Source of the DNA: Takakia lepidozioides
Taxonomy: Eukaryota > Streptophyta > Takakiopsida > Takakiales > Takakiaceae
NCBI GenBank assembly: GCA_030704615.1
Contig: CM060733.1
Span: 48,234,001-48,298,000, forward strand
Length of the DNA stretch: 64,000 nucleotides
Direction: 5' to 3'
Positions 21,960-32,654 of this stretch are shown here, piece after piece; position 1 is the stretch's first letter; every line of letters begins with the position of its first letter. Under the pieces are notes generated by a model, which was not told where the DNA came from, made no database searches, and worked only from the letters and a program-made list of their open reading frames with translations. Both the position numbers and the translations under genes were made by a program.

Positions 21960-22754
21960 TTGAGAGCGCACGGGTTGAAACTGCACCCCGGAAAGTGCAA
22001 GTTCTTCCATAATCAGATTGAGTATCTGGGCCACATGATATACCCTGGAGGATTGGGTGTTCAACAAACAAAGATGGAGGCCATTGCATGCATTCCACGC
22101 CCCATGGATGTGAGCAAAGTTCGTGTTTTCATGGGATTGGCAAACTACTATCGACAGTTTGTCAAGGGATTTAGTAGCATTGCAAAGGTTCTTACCAAGT
22201 TGACCAAGGTGGGTCAGGAGTGGCAATGGGAGGAGGAGCAGGAGAAAGTTTTTGAGGAACTCAAGGCTCGATTGACTTTTACACCTATTCTAAGGCGGCC
22301 TATTCGGGGGCGGTATTTCCAGCTACATACGGATTGGAGTATGCTGGGGATTGGAACAGTGCTCACACAGGTGGATGATAAGGGAAGAGAGTTCGTAGTG
22401 GTATATGATAGCCGCTCGAACAATGATGCCGAGGCGAAGTATAATTCCTATGAAGGGGAATGTCTAGCTGTAGTATGGGCAGTGGCACATTTTAGATGCT
22501 ACCTCTATGGCAATCTCTTCACCCTTGTCACGGATCACCAACCATTGAAGTGGTTGATGGAGTCAGACAAGCTTACATGGAAGCTTGCACGGTGGGCACT
22601 TATGCTTCAAGAGTACGACTTCCAAGTGGTGCATCGAGCCGGAATAGTCAACCGGGATGCGGATGGATTGAGTCGCAATCCATGCACAAGTGAGCTTGAT
22701 GATACAGGAGCTCGTTGGCATGGTGAGACGGACGAGGAGATGGTGCCAGGATAG
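21960..22754 (+). pseudogene. RT C-terminus and RNase H of element 3
   Basis: 264 open codons. The RT connection part (HNQIEYLGHMIYPGGLGVQQ, FMGLANYYRQFVKGF) is followed by RNase H from HTDWSMLGIGTVL through the Glu of SYEGECLAVVWA and the Asp of TDHQPLKWL to NRDADGLSRNP. It ends at a TAG at 22,752-22,754. The RT palm with the catalytic Asp pair is missing, so this segment cannot polymerise. Confidence 0.88.
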
Positions 22755-22769
22755 CACGCATCTGCCTTT

Positions 22770-24110
22770 TTTATGCATTCTAGCAATGGGAGCTCAAGCT
22801 CGTCCATCCCATGTGATTGGTCATAGAGATAGTGTGTATGCCGATCAAGAGATCAGTAAGGAGCTTGGTGATGCTCAGGATGTACATGAAGATGCAGCAG
22901 TGTTGGCCTACCTTCGTACTGGAGAGACAGCAGCCAGTGTGACTACTAAGGAGAGAGATCGGATCCTACAACGAGCCAAGAGGTTCAAGTGGGAGGGGAC
23001 TCACCTACTCCGAGTATGGGAGGATGGACGAGTGAGGATTGTGCCTCATCCAACACAGCGAGCGCGATTGGTACGCCATGCCCATGAGGAGTTGGGACAT
23101 TTCGGGGTGCGACGCACTCATAGTTTGCTACAAGGACAGTATTGGTGGCGGGGCATGCACACGGATGTGCAACAGTTAGTGGCAAGGCGCATGGTGTGTG
23201 ATAGAGTGCGGGCTTCTTTCAACGCCCCTACTCCACAATTGCATCATTTACCCATTATGGGTTTAGGCTATCGTTGGAGTCTTGACTTCGCAGGCCCATT
23301 GCCACTGACGATTTGCCATAACAAGTATGTGCTGGTGATGGTAGAACATTTCTCCAAATGGATTGAACTGGTGGCATTGCCTGACAAGGCAAGTGAGGGG
23401 GCTACGTATGCATTCTTAGATCGAGTGCTTAGCCAATTTGGTGCTCCAGCCGAGGTACTCACGGACCAGGGGAGATCATCCCGAGGCTGATGGCTTGGCC
23501 GAGAGGGTTGTGCAAACAGTCAAACGAGGCTTGCCCAAGTATGGCTTGCAGAAGGGACACTTGGGAGATTGGGACCTTCAGCTACATTGGTTGGCCATGG
23601 GCTACAGGTTTAACAAGCAAGCATCACTTGCCTCGTTCTCGCCTTATTTCCTTCTCTTTGGCCGAGAGCCAAATTTGTCTGCATCTATTCGTAGGGAGAC
23701 TACAACAGTCCTCAACCTTGATGATCCGGATGTGTGGACACAAGCATATGCCCAGCGGGCAGAGTTGTTCAAGAGAGTCATGCCTATGGCTTTTGAGAAC
23801 CTTGCTATTGCCCAACACCGAAACACATTGCGGTACGCCACTATACGTGGAGGGGGATATCGGCCAGGTGTTCGGCATTTCCATCCTGGGGACTATGTGT
23901 ATCTGCAGCAGACAACGCCTACAACCTTGGATGTCACAGCAGGTCGTGTGATTCTAAGGGTCCGGGAGATGTTGCCTTCAGGAGTGTTGATTCTGGAGGG
24001 TCGAGATGGCATGGTATGGAAGGACCATGTGCGCAATTGTGCACCATGTCACCTTCTACATGTGGATGGGAGGATAGATCCCAACCTTGCAGTGGTACCT
24101 GTAGGGTTGC
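22770..24110 (+). pseudogene. integrase of element 3, with a small deletion in the catalytic core
   Basis: Zinc-binding N-terminus (HAHEELGHFG, with CMVC changed to RMVC), then the core. The first Asp is in WSLDFAG and the second in LTDQGR. After this a deletion of roughly 75 bases at about 23,475 joins GGGGAG to ATCATCC and shifts the frame. The Glu is in HPEADGLAERVVQTVKRG, in the following open segment from about 23,475. The long C-terminal part (FHPGDYVYLQQ) is open to about 24,110. Confidence 0.85.
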
Positions 24111-24431
24111 GTTGCATGCTGGTGGTGCCGCGACCATGTTGGTGTGTGACAAATGGAGCGACCGCCAAGGTGGCGGTCGCTTCTACGAGGTCTTCCCTGC
24201 GCATGGAGCGAGGAATGAGGCGGGGGGGGGGCATATAAGCTCCGAGTCATTCTTCATTCACTTCCATTACTAGCAGTTTTTGTTTTTACAAAATGCAGCG
24301 ACCGCCATTTCTGGCGATCATTGTAATGGTTATTTTTTAAAATGCAGCAACCACCACACATGGGATGCTTGACACCGCCACTTGAGGAGGTTTCTAGTGG
24401 AGAATGGTTGTGTCCACGATGCCTTGGATAG
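24110..24431 (+). pseudogene. PHD finger of element 3 interrupted by a hairpin-type insertion
   Basis: The PHD segment begins at LRCM (24,107) but loses its second ligand, reaches TMLVCDK, and resumes about 200 bases later with [11 protein letters not shown] and a final C-P-R-C pair near 24,414-24,425. The intervening 24,155-24,358 contains a palindrome (GCGACCGCC-AAG-GTGGCGGTCGC), a TATA-like GCATATAAGC, and further GCGACCGCC words. It resembles the hairpin arrays at 16 and 25.5 kb. Confidence 0.75.
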
Positions 24432-24693
24432 AGGTAGTGGGGCATGACAGTGGTGAGGTTGACAAGTGATCCAAGGTCTAGCTAACGGGAGTTCAATGCC
24501 ATGGACACCCAATTGGAGCCATGGATTGCAGGAAGACGAGTAACGATGGGGCTACTTTTGTACCCGACCTCTTGATCTATTGCCTTCAGATACTGGGACT
24601 TGGGCGATTGATGACCAAGCGATGATCTTATTGGGATAGATATTTGTCAATTATCCGGTGTTAGAGGGACCTAATCACCAGCTAGGGGGGCGA

Positions 24694-25219
24694 TTGTGGT
24701 ATAGTTTTCTAGGATTGTATGCTTAGATTGCGTGGTGGACAACGATGTATGTTGTGGCACGATGCTTAGGTGCACGACAGCTGTCATGGTTTTAGTCATG
24801 GTTATCTAGAATTACCTACTTCTAGTTAATTAGGATATTTTAGATATTTATATTTATATTTTGTGTGTTGGGACTTCATTTGGTCTCACATGCCAAGTGA
24901 GGTATCGAGCCTCACTTGGGACATGGGGATAGGTTTTCCCCTTGTGAGGATGGAGGAGGTTCATCTTCTTGTAGTTGAGCCTCCATGAGCCTCTCTCACC
25001 TCCATAGCTCTAGGTATTGAGAGAGAGTGTGGTGAGGGCTTTGTAGGGTGGATTCCCTTAGCAAGGGTGCCTTTGGCTTAACTTAGTTTATGTGATTGAG
25101 TGGATTCATGAATGGAGGGTTTCTATTATGTTCACTTCCATTATCATTGTGGTATAGCTTTCTAGGATTGCGTGGTGGATAACGATGTATGTTGTGGCAC
25201 GATGCTTAGGTGCACAACA
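24694..25219 (+). repeat. 3' terminal repeats b1-a2-b2 of element 3
   Basis: b1 is 24,694-24,779, starting TTGTGGTATAG and ending GCACGACA. The joint GC is at 24,780-24,781. a2 is 24,782-25,146 (365 bp, TGTCATGG to TTATCA). b2 is 25,147-25,219, ending GCACAACA. The polypurine tract GCTAGGGGGGCGAT precedes b1 at 24,681. The arrangement equals that of elements 1 and 2 although the sequences have diverged. Confidence 0.85.
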
Positions 25220-25497
25220 GGGTGCATTGCAGCATCGTTGTCATTAAATTCATATAAGTCATGTGGAGGATTGTCAACATCATCGGCGTTGACGCGTCAG
25301 CGTCACATCCGACGTCAGCGACGAACGTGCGTCACGTCACGTCCTAAACCGACGTTACTGTACATAAATATGTTTATTTTTTTACTTTACTATTGACTAT
25401 TTACTATGAGAACCGACGTGGCAACCGATGTGGCCTCATACGTGGACTTCATTAATTATCTATAAAATTCATATATTATGATTTATATTGTGAATCA
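25220..25497. other. flank between element 3 and hairpin array 2
   Basis: An ACGTCA/GCGTCA-rich stretch lies at 25,285-25,365, followed by AT-rich DNA. No gene is seen. Confidence 0.5.
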
Positions 25498-25965
25498 TGC
25501 GACCGTCAGCAAAGGTTGGTCGGACAAATTTTTATTTTTTTTAAATAAGTGCGACCACCAGAAGGGGGTGGTCGCAAATTTTTTCTTATTTTTTAAATGG
25601 GTCCGACCACCAGCAGGTCGTGGTCCCAGCATTTTCAATTTTTTTAATAGGTGCGACCACAAGCACAGGGTGGTCGCACATTTTTTCTTTTTTTAAAATT
25701 GGGTGTGACCACCAGCAGGTGTTGGTCGCAATTAAAAAAAAAAAAAAAAAAGTGCGACCACCAGCAGAGGATGGTCGCACATTTTTAATTAATTTTTAAA
25801 TGGGTGAGACCACCAGCAGGGGATGGTCGCACATTTTTAATTATTTTTTAAATGGGTGCGACCACCAGCCGGTGGTGGTCGCAGACTTTTTCTTTTTTGT
25901 TATTAGGTGCGACCGCTTATGGGGGGTCGCACATTTTCTTTTTGTTATTAGGTACGACCGCTCCC
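25498..25965. repeat. hairpin array 2 (about nine foldback units)
   Basis: Units start near 25,500, 25,547, 25,600, 25,650, 25,700, 25,752, 25,803, 25,855 and 25,905 (about 45-53 bases). Each holds GCGACCACC-spacer-GGTGGTCGC-type arms and a T- or A-rich spacer, including a run of about 18 A. The last unit passes into GACACGTGGCGAGG and the promoter of kinase-like copy 2, exactly as in array 1. Confidence 0.88.
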
Positions 25966-26028
25966 AGGACACGTGGCGAGGCGTGAATGGGCAGCAGAGG
26001 CGGTCGCACGTCAGGCCTCTCCAGGCAG

Positions 26029-26036
26029 TATATAAG
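26029..26036 (+). promoter_or_regulatory. TATA box of kinase-like copy 2
   Basis: TATATAAG within GGCAGTATATAAGGGCC lies about 290 bases before the ATG at 26,326 and follows the hairpin array directly. In copy 1 the same box is mutated. Confidence 0.6.
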
Positions 26037-26325
26037 GGCCTACCCCTCATTCCCAACCCACTTTTTTCCCTCTCTGTGAGTGCGGTTCTGGGGCTTCTTG
26101 GAGTTTGAACTTCGGTGGCCAGGACTGAGCATGGGAGGGGGGAGAAAGTGGATTTGTGTGGGGGAAGAGTTTTTGCCTTTTTTTCCTGGAACTGCGGGAG
26201 AGTTTGCTTTGGGTACTATACCAATAGAGGGTGAGGAAATTGGTCTGCTAGTATATAAGGTTATCAATAGTTTGGGTTTAGTTTTCCGTTATGAAGCCGC
26301 GTATATTCTGCAGAGTACTTTCATC

Positions 26326-27799
26326 ATGTCCGGAAACGTTGCTTTGAACGCAGTGTCAGGGGGTTCCTCGGGAAGTGGGCGTAAAAATAGGAAGCGTAAA
26401 CATGCACATGAACAGGATAGTCAGGTCAACAAAAAAGACTATCCAAGCGCAGAGGCCGCGAAGATGGTGAAGCAAGTAGTGCTGGATTATTTGAAGGACA
26501 ATGACATAATGCGTTTGAATATTTTGTATGTCCGATATGGGAATGAGGGGTTCCTTAGACTCCAGCACAATATGGAGATGAGAATGAGGGAGACTTTGGC
26601 CGGGGATGAATGGAAGGAGGACAGGGCGAAGTTCCAGTTCACGAAATGGATGGAGGACCGGCCCCATGATGCCACATGGAATCTGAGGCAAACCATGGAC
26701 AAGTTTGTTACGAGAACACCTGTAGCTGAAGGTCGCATGTCAACTTCGGAGAAGGAGTTGTTTGTGCTTGTGGATTGGTGGTCTGACATGGCAAAGGCCC
26801 ACGCCAAACGACGTACGAAACCACTCCCATGAAAGGCAGGGTCCTCGTCCGCGGATGCGGCATTGAACGTGAGATACATATCCACAAATGTACAGGTACA
26901 ACAACTCGACGCGCCCAAACATGGAGGGGATGGTACAATTCGGAGGGTTAGAATTGTTGATGAATCAATTCATTTCTCCATCTATGGAGCTAGCAGGGAA
27001 AACGCCCAGGTAAACAAATGCTGAGCTTGCCAAACTCCAACATAACAATGAGGCGTTGGTTGTAAAGTTCCATCATTTCGGCATCATAAAGTATTTTGCG
27101 TTGCATCCACGTCGAAATGAAGGTTACACACATTGGTGGAATGGGGGGACCATACGATCATGGTTGAGTATTGACAAGAAATGGGGGAATGATCGGGATA
27201 ACAAGGAGTTAATGGAACGACGGGGGACGGAGCAGGAAATATAGGAGGTCAACCGACTGGTTCGATTCCGACAGAATCGCACCCAATTGGCATGGGCGCT
27301 TTTGCACATCATGCTCAACGTCCATAATCACCACCTCTTGCACAACGACATGTCCCCCGACAACATCTTGTTGCATTTTTCACAAGGGTCTGAAGATGTG
27401 TATATCGGGGTATGCAATTGGGGGATGACCTCCACGACGGATGACCCAAAAACCACGTTGTACATTTTCGAGAGTAGAGACAAGATGATAAAGACTCTTG
27501 CACATAGATGGTGGATTGCACCTGAAATTGCAATTGTTCATAATGTAGTCAACAACCAGTCAGATGACACACCTCGTAGGCCCCCTCTAACCGTGCCATC
27601 AGAGACCTTTGCAATTGGAAAAATAGCCCAGGCAATAAATGGGGGTAACACGTTCAATGCAAGTTTGTTCAACGATATGTCTACTGGAACCTGTTTTGCT
27701 TCCGCTCTGGAAAACTTGTGTGTAGACACAATAGAGTTGCGGTACAAACTAGAAAATGTTGTAAAGCGTTTTCATGACGGGGCTATTCAATTGGCCTGA
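26326..27799 (+). pseudogene. protein kinase-like gene, copy 2 (broken into several frames)
   Basis: The first open part (26,326-26,832) starts MSGNVALNAVSGGSSGSG, has a basic nuclear-localisation-like KNRKRKHAHE segment, and a conserved domain of unknown role. Kinase landmarks follow: GIIKYFALHP and GGTIRSWLSID (27,080-27,170), LLHNDMSPDNILLHF (about 27,335-27,379) as the HRD loop with Arg replaced by Asn, a DFG equivalent read as NWG (DWG in copy 1), WWIAPEIA (about 27,512-27,535) as the APE motif, and SETFAIGKIAQAI (about 27,601-27,639) as subdomain IX. The last segment is open to 27,799. No clear glycine-rich loop was found. At least two frame changes or unrecognised introns lie between 26,833 and 27,290. 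It could be an intron-containing gene or a dead duplicate. Confidence 0.68.
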
Positions 27800-29000
27800 G
27801 CCCGTTGCACTCCAAACTTGATTTGTGTGCAACTTCATGCACTCTTTATAGAGAGTTCTGCAATAGTGAGCGAAGATAACATTTTTTTTTTGGGGCATTT
27901 TTGATTGGTCCAAATTTTGGCGGGGGAGTAGTGGTGGGATGCTGGAAGCCGCAGAACAAAATTGATTCGTGCCAGAAACCCCCAATGAAAGGCAGTGCAA
28001 ACCTATTTATTGGCTTAAAATTAATTTAAATTCAATTACATTATGGAATGGCTTGGTGTCGATGGGGAGGCAAATGATTTATTCGTCTGTTGTGTCTCTG
28101 CACATGTGTTGCACACATGTTCAAGCACATGCGGGCAAAAGAAGGGCTTCAACCACATCCGTTCAATGGGTGCAATAGTCGTGCACGCATTGCAGGATTT
28201 CTTTTTCGCAATGAACAAAAACCAGATGACAACTGAACGCCTCATTGGCCCATCGAACGAATTTCGATTGATCTCATATTGCACTGAGACCTATCAGAGG
28301 GTACATTGAACACACTGGCCAAGTCTCAAAATGAACGAAAATCATTTGGATGGGCAATCATCCGTTGGCCCATTGAACGAATTTCGATTGATCTCATATT
28401 ACTCTGGGGCCTCTTCCATGGTACATTGAAGATACTGGCCAAGTCTCAAAGCGAACCAAAATCATTTGGAGGCAAATGATTTATGCGTCTGTTCATTTAT
28501 TTGTGATTAATCGTTAATGGTGAAAATGATAAACCAAAGGCTCATTTGAATGATTTGAAATTTAGTTACTATGTTCTATATGCCTCTTACATGGACCGGA
28601 GAAGTATGAGATCAATAAAAAATGATTCACAGGAGGAACCAATGGTTACTTGATGTGCCGATTTCTGAATGCTTTCAAACTTTGCCATTGCATTGTACAT
28701 GCCCTCTTAAAGGTACCGGACAAGTATGAGTTCGATTTAAAATATTGCAATGGGTGAACCAATGGTATCTTCATTCAGCAATTTTTGATTGTTTTGAAAC
28801 TTTGCCAGTATATTGTACATGCCGTCAAACAGGTACCAAACAAGTATGAGGTCATTCAAAAATGGTTCAAAGAATGAATCTCGTATTTCCAAAAATTACA
28901 TAGACTATACAGTGGGTTGCACATTTAAGTTTTTGCAACCTGAGACCTTTGGCCTACTCCCTACGTTTCTAGCATTTCTAGTCATCTTCATCTAGATTTA
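27800..29000. other. intergenic region with diverged 120-bp tandem repeats
   Basis: Two copies of about 120 bases (CGAACGAATTTCGATTGATC near 28,255 and 28,376) and three further copies of about 120 bases (CATGCC...GGTACCGGACAAGTATGAG near 28,580, 28,698, 28,818) can be aligned. No gene is recognised. Confidence 0.6.
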
Positions 29001-30125
29001 TTACTTCGTTGTCGTCATCTCCGATGTTGATGAAGATGCTCCGGGTGTAGAGGACGTGCCTCCACCAGTACGAAGAGCTCGAGCCTGGGCTCGAGTGGTC
29101 AAAGAGGGACCCAGTGTTGTGTGGTCCACCCTTGCCATCATGCGTAGCGTTCTAGGCGAGTGCTGACTCTCTTCCACATTTGCCAGAGCCGGGTGTGTCG
29201 CTCTTACTACGGCAGCATGCAATTTTTCAATTAAATCCGATATGTTTGGAAGTGGCAAGGACACCCCTGGAATAGGGGCAACTTGGTCACGCCATGTGTT
29301 CTGCCACTACTTTTCCACACTCGTGATGACAGCCTTGAAATTGTCCAACACCTCCTCCTGCTGGGGGTCTCTGCGCAACTCTGGAAGAAATGGCCCATCA
29401 TCCCGACGAGGCACCCAGTACGTCTCATTCATATTCTCCCAACGGATGCTAGCGGCCTCCAATTCCCTCAGAAATAGGTCTCTCCCAATCGGTTTGCGAT
29501 TGTATGGGTCATTTTTCGCTGGCACACACGGATCCTCAGGCAGTCGGAAGAATCTTTGTCTGGTACAGCTCCAATGCCCTCCCAAGTTCCGGCAAAAAAA
29601 CTCCCTTTGGACTGGGTTCCGTATGCCTTTAGCACGCACGGTTATTTCCCAGTTGGATGTCACCCAAAAAGTCACCGGATCTTTAATCCTAGTGAACGTC
29701 TTCGCATCCAAGGCGTGCATCTCTCTTGGAGCATCCCATGTCATTGTCTCCCCCCAGTGCTGCCAATTTAAAAAATCGTAAGGCGATACATCCAATGGCA
29801 TGTTGTACCGGTTGTACTCGTATCCCGTGGGCATATTGTCTTGCAACCCAAACAATTCGTAGAAACGTCGATGGATTGGTCCACGGCAGTCAGGGCATTG
29901 GCTGGCTCGCATGGCTGCCGATATGAGACATGTGGGATGGAACAAATGGCCACATGAACTAAGCATATAGCCTCCATCCGGTCCATAAGGGTTTAGGCAC
30001 ATTGTGCACACCGTACCATCTGTTACCCATGACGCTGGATTGCTCTGTGGTATCCACGTCCGTTTATCCTCATTAATGTAGGATGACATCCTCGGCCTGG
30101 TGTCCCACTCCTCCTCTACTTCCAA
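29001..30125 (-). CDS. RING-H2 finger protein with one in-frame stop
   Basis: From the ATG at 30,125 the frame runs 272 codons to a TAG at 29,307-29,309 and continues in the same frame for a further 101 codons to 29,001. RING ligands are near residues 39-80: CTMC, then Cys-Gly-His, a second His in HLFHPTC, and CPDC, spaced C-x2-C-x14-C-x-H-x3-H-x2-C-x10-C-x2-C. RING proteins of this kind are usually E3 ubiquitin ligases that bind an E2 enzyme. The rest (NWQHWGETMTWDAPREMHAL and others) was not recognised. The tail after the stop is Ser/Thr/Gly-rich. The single stop suggests a recent pseudogene, readthrough, or a truly shorter protein. The 5' end lies head-to-head with the fragment at 30,172. 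Confidence 0.7.
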
Positions 30126-30171
30126 ATCCCAGTTTATGCTGTTATTGGTATCACAATCATGGACCTATCGT

Positions 30172-30681
30172 AGGAATTTTGTGACCCAAATAGCGAGTGA
30201 GTTTGGGGGCAATTGGAGTGAGGTGAGGTTGATGGAGATGATGGGCAAGAACCTCAAGGACAAGAGGTACCGTGCAAGAGAGGTGATCCGGAAAGCAATG
30301 AAGCTGGGGTTTACTCCCCACCCATCAATACATGGAATAACACCGGTATGTACTAACGTCCCTCAATTCACTTCTTGATTTGATTTTATGCACATTGTTT
30401 ATTTTTATTTTTAAGATACTCACTCATGGCAATTTATATGTCATGTGTAGCTAAAAAGCTTTGGGATGAAGCCCTCAGCGATAGAGTTGGCGTACAACAA
30501 GGACCATGGTTGGGGTAGGCTCATGGTTGATGGGTTCTCAACCAAGGAAGGTGAGACGGAGGATGAGGAGTCACAGGTTGACACTAGGGTAGTTGATCAA
30601 CAACTAGTACCAGCCCGCATCTTGGGCTCCTCATCGGATATGGAGGACGGTGATTGTTTGACTCTAGGGACAGCCAATTGA
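30172..30681 (+). CDS. unrecognised two-exon gene fragment
   Basis: Exon 1 (start unclear, open from before 30,172) ends at 30,345 with the donor CCG|GTATGT. Exon 2 runs 30,451-30,681 (TGA), with the acceptor TGTAG|CTAAAAAG. The joined frame reads WSEVRLMEMMGKNLKDKRYR, REVIRKAMKLGFTPHPSIHG, then KPSAIELAYNKDHGWGRLMV and an acidic tail. The basic helical block resembles no family I can name with confidence; a transposon-derived protein is possible because it sits among repeats. The 5' end appears cut where the RING gene begins. Confidence 0.45.
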
Positions 30682-30984
30682 TGCATGATGGTAGTACTAT
30701 GTCTGAGATCGATGAGAGTGAGCGATGAGAGGTCATCCCTTACACATGTACAAAACTTCATGTTTTTCTGATAAAAACTTTTGTATATTTGTTGTCCATT
30801 TTCAATACCACAACATTTGGGTGCATGCGATTGTGTACCTACAAACTGGACGAGTCTCCTTTGAGCTAAATTGGTGATTGTAGATTAGTGCATAAGACAC
30901 CTAAGAAGAACTCTCGGTGCATGGACCCAAAGTAGTGTAAAAAAAATGAATCAAACAAGTAAAATACGAAAAAATGACCCCTAA

Positions 30985-31570
30985 CAATCACGGATTCCAA
31001 TCCTTGCGACCCCCAAGGGTTGGCCATCTGCGAGGATTTTTGCACTCAGCGACCCATTGGGGATTGCAGGCTGTAGACTATGGCACCTCTCCGGGGGGTC
31101 GCAGAGGGTCGGCCATCTGCGACGTTTTGGGTCATCTGTGACCTCCTCGGGGTTGTAGGGTGCAGAGAATGGCACCCCTTTTGCAACCCCCATGACGTCG
31201 CAGGGTGCACACTAGGGCACCCTCTCTGCAATCCCAAGGGGTCGCAGACTCCTGCATGCTACGACACCCATCTGCGACGGCTCAGGGGTTGCATAGAGTA
31301 ACGGGTCACAGTTGTTGGAAGTTGTGACCCCCTGCAGTTGCAGCTCTGCGACGGTCTGGCGTAGCTAAAGCCGACCACAGGCGTTGCAGAACTGGATCAG
31401 ACCAAGCCATGTCAGCTTGGGTTCTACGACCAACCTGTAGTCGCAGGTCTGCGACGTTTTGGATGCGACGGTTGTGCAACGGCAAGGCCATTGCAGTCCG
31501 GGCCGGTGGTTGGGGTGCCCTGGACCCCATTCGCGACGACGTGGCCGTCGCAGACCCCCCCAAATGTTGT
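30985..31570. repeat. GGGGTCGCAG-rich degenerate repeat
   Basis: Words such as GGGGTCGCAG, CATCTGCGACG and GGGTGCA recur about every 30-60 bases in both orientations (for example at 31,096, 31,197, 31,239, 31,274, 31,341, 31,440). The GCGAC/GTCGC arms resemble those of the hairpin arrays but are more diverged. No coding potential. Confidence 0.5.
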
Positions 31571-31729
31571 AGTGACGCAATGGCAGTTGATTAGTGCTCA
31601 ATAACTGATAATGGACACTGTAAATGTTTCGCTAACATTGTTAGTCAGTTTTCTTGATTGCTCAACTATGATTGCATTGATTGAATAGCATGTTCTTGAT
31701 AATTCTAAAACGAGCAGTATTAGAAGATC

Positions 31730-32447
31730 GTTTCTTCAGGTAGTATGATCCATCATCAGGCCATCTACAAAAGTATCCATGTTCCAGCGTGACCCCTTCT
31801 TTTCAAATTGATTCGTTCATAAAGAATAGCTTTCCGAGTCTAATGGAAAGATGATAGATCTGACCAATGCGCAAATGTTGTGATTTGAAGCTATCATTTC
31901 TGATGGAAGTAAGAAGTTCCAGCAGTAGGATTGATCCACAAAATGACCTTTAGTCATTATGCAGCCCATGCACTAATTACGCGGCCTCCTACAACCAGGA
32001 ACCCTGACATATTGTTCAGTTGCCTTAGTGAGATTACGGCCATTATGGTTCAAATCTACATCCAACCTCTGGAAACTCAATGCTTATTATCGAAAGCTTA
32101 CGTACTATTTAAAATAATGGGTTGGCACACACGACATAATTTCAAGCCACGAAAGCTTTTAGGGATGTCACATCACAGTGACACGCCAAGAGAACCTTCG
32201 AGGCCCTATATCCCGCCGATCGAGGCCTGCCTCTCCTTGCCGTCTTTGTTGCGTGCATGATCGAACCTGATCGAGCCTGACTGGTACCTACCGGGTGCAA
32301 AATCCCTTTAAATTTCGTTGTCGCTCCAATGCATCAACGCTCTCTTGTCTTATAGCTTTCTTTGCATGTAGCTTCTAGTCCTACTCAAGTGACCTCATAT
32401 TGTCTATGGCAACCTGATCTCCTTTTGTCTTGCAGTTTCATTTCTTT
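31730..32447 (+). pseudogene. 5' fragment of a KNOX C-like gene
   Basis: The stretch aligns with 49,015-49,640 upstream of KNOX C. Shared landmarks include CAAAATGACCTTTAGT, ATATTGT.CAG, TTAGTGAGAT, GATGTCACATC.CAGTGACA, AGGCCTGCCTCTC and GGGTGCAAAATC.CTTTAAAT. No coding exon follows, so this is duplicated promoter/leader DNA without a gene. Confidence 0.7.
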
Positions 32448-32650
32448 GAATGTCATCTCGTTTTCTGGCTCCTTTGGTGATGCTACAAGTTTGACCTGAA
32501 GGAAAGAATAAGTACACATGATAAAAAATGTTCGATGGTCTTACACATGTAAGACCTTCATCGAACACATTTCTATCATGTGTACTTATTCTGGTGCACT
32601 CTCGGGTTAGACTTGTAGCCTCATCAAAGAAGCCAAAAAATAAGATGACA
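32448..32650. repeat. 200-base hairpin (foldback element)
   Basis: The left arm starts ATGTCATCTCGTTTTCTGGC and the right arm ends in its imperfect complement GCCAAAAAATAAGATGACAT. The centre is GTCTTACACATGTAAGAC. Arms are about 90 bases. A piece of the left arm recurs at about 37,005-37,075 and one of the right arm at about 41,155-41,210, so it is derived from KNOX-associated flanking DNA. Confidence 0.85.
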
Positions 32651-32654
32651 TTTA

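Larger units (their letters stand above)
21909..25219 (+). mobile_element. Ty3/gypsy element 3, 5'-truncated
   Basis: A relative of elements 1 and 2 starts abruptly just after the RT catalytic box. It holds the RT end, RNase H, integrase, a disrupted PHD finger, the polypurine tract and terminal repeats b1-a2-b2. Its terminal repeats differ in sequence from those of elements 1 and 2 (b is short and lacks the CTAGTG minisatellite) but keep the same order and joint, so it is a distinct subfamily. Nothing upstream of RT is present, so whether this subfamily carried the methyltransferase cannot be seen. Confidence 0.92.

Noticed and set aside
29242-29781. A 179-codon plus-strand frame opposite the RING gene
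   Set aside because: It is antisense to a frame with clear RING ligands and has no domain of its own.
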